Part shown: positions 5,878 to 6,178 of the stretch, piece after piece
Position numbering within the stretch: the first letter of the stretch is position 1
Layout: every line of letters begins with the position of its first letter
Notes under the pieces: model-generated
What the model was told of the DNA's origin: nothing
The model's input: only the letters and a program-made list of their open reading frames with translations
Database searches by the model: none
Made by a program: the position numbers and the translations under genes
Assembly: GCA_031259905.1 (NCBI GenBank)
Contig: JAIRKS010000230.1
Location: forward strand, 1-6,178
DNA: 6,178 bases
Origin: Odoribacteraceae bacterium
Lineage (GTDB): Bacteria; Bacteroidota; Bacteroidia; Bacteroidales; Marinifilaceae
Direction of reading: 5' to 3'

Positions 5878-5920
5878 CCCCGCGGGGGATCTTCTCCTTC
5901 ACGCCCGTCCCCGCGGGGGA
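5878..5920. repeat. Direct repeat CCCCGCGGGGGA, two copies 31 bases apart
   Basis: Identical 12-base copies lie at 5878-5889 and 5909-5920. Each contains the palindrome CCCCGCGGGG, so each can form a short stem or bind a symmetric protein. They lie 24 and 55 bases upstream of the operon's -33 box, a plausible place for an operator, though a repeat remnant is equally likely. Confidence 0.55.
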
Positions 5921-5954
5921 GGCCTGCCGCGTCGCCGGCGTTACCCGTCGCGCG

Positions 5955-6147
5955 ATTCCCGTCGCTGCCGGCGTGAAGACCGGCTCCCCTCTCTCGCCTG
6001 GTGTTAATGCCGGGGAGACTGTCGGCTCCTCTCTCGCGCCTGGTGTTAATGCCGGGGAGACTGTCGGCTTCTCTCTCTCGCCTGGTGTTAACGCCGGCGT
6101 GACTGCCGGCTTCTCGCGCGAGTCGAGCGTTAACGCCGGGGAGATCT
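5955..6147. repeat. 42-base tandem repeat array, three good units and two degenerate flanks
   Basis: Units at 5997-6038, 6039-6080 and 6081-6122 keep an exact 42-base period. The first two differ at only two positions; the third has more changes but keeps CCTGGTGTTAA and the GCCGG core. Partial units in register lie at 5955-5996 (second half matches) and from 6123 (GCGTTAACGCCGGGGAGA at 6127-6144). Each unit carries a GTTAA[TC]GCCGG core and ends in a CT-rich stretch. The array shows no palindromic repeat with unique spacers and so is not CRISPR. Confidence 0.8.
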
Positions 6148-6178
6148 CGTGCTGGCCGCTCCCCGTTTGTTGTACCCT

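Larger units (their letters stand above)
5855..6178. other. GC-rich gene-free flank with repeats
   Basis: Beyond the operon promoter no credible gene is seen up to the window edge. Several frames on both strands stay open, as expected in very GC-rich repetitive DNA, but none has an ATG start followed by a recognisable domain. The stretch contains a 12-base direct repeat (5878-5889 and 5909-5920) and a 42-base tandem repeat array (about 5955-6147). A coding origin for the array cannot be fully excluded, because 42 is divisible by three. Confidence 0.55.

Noticed and set aside
5854..5976. Short divergent plus-strand gene from the ATG at 5854
   Set aside because: About 40 codons, Pro/Arg/Ser-rich, no motif, overlapping the operon's -33 box and the 12-base repeats; a chance frame in GC-rich DNA.
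5955..6147. CRISPR array
   Set aside because: The whole 42-base unit repeats in tandem with no unique spacers, and no cas genes are visible.

Overview
The window looks like chromosomal DNA from a GC-rich member of the order Bacteroidales (Bacteroidota). Four observations support this. The right-hand promoter fits the Bacteroidota consensus (TTTC, 19 bases, TACATTTG) and the starts lack convincing Shine-Dalgarno sequences. A family S46 exopeptidase of the DPP11 type is present. A partial gene at the left edge reads like the N-terminus of a Bacteroidota FecR-type anti-sigma factor. The KdsC-like phosphatase has the DVDGVFS motif typical of the Bacteroidota branch. Genus cannot be fixed from the sequence alone.

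Layout, left to right. Bases 1-119 hold the start of a minus-strand FecR-like anti-sigma factor that runs off the edge. Bases 120-476 are a divergent intergenic region with no credible gene but three compact inverted repeats and a possible promoter for the plus strand. Bases 477-1097 encode a 206-residue integral membrane protein of unknown function with an internal repeat. A strong hairpin terminator (1116-1165) separates it from the convergent minus-strand genes. From 5771 down to 1178, five tightly packed minus-strand genes form a probable operon, in transcription order: a 164-residue unknown protein with a HEPN-like R-x4-H motif, a Rossmann/DUF2520 protein with a GTG start, a KdsC-like HAD phosphatase, a Maf nucleotide pyrophosphatase, and a secreted DPP11-type dipeptidyl peptidase. 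Gaps are 4, 11, 1 and 12 bases. The operon promoter is at 5824-5854. Right of it, bases 5855-6178 are GC-rich and gene-free, with a 12-base direct repeat and a 42-base tandem repeat array.

Functionally, DUF2520, KdsC-like and Maf are housekeeping proteins: an uncharacterised NAD(P)-fold protein, a sugar-phosphate phosphatase and a nucleotide house-cleaning enzyme. The last gene adds an exported enzyme that removes dipeptides ending in Asp or Glu, which suggests peptide scavenging. The link between the first four genes and the peptidase is probably co-transcription rather than a shared pathway. I see no phage, transposase, CRISPR array, tRNA or rRNA. No clear new multi-gene system emerges. The most unusual items are the 42-base repeat array, the HEPN-like unknown protein at the head of the operon, and the repeat-built membrane protein.
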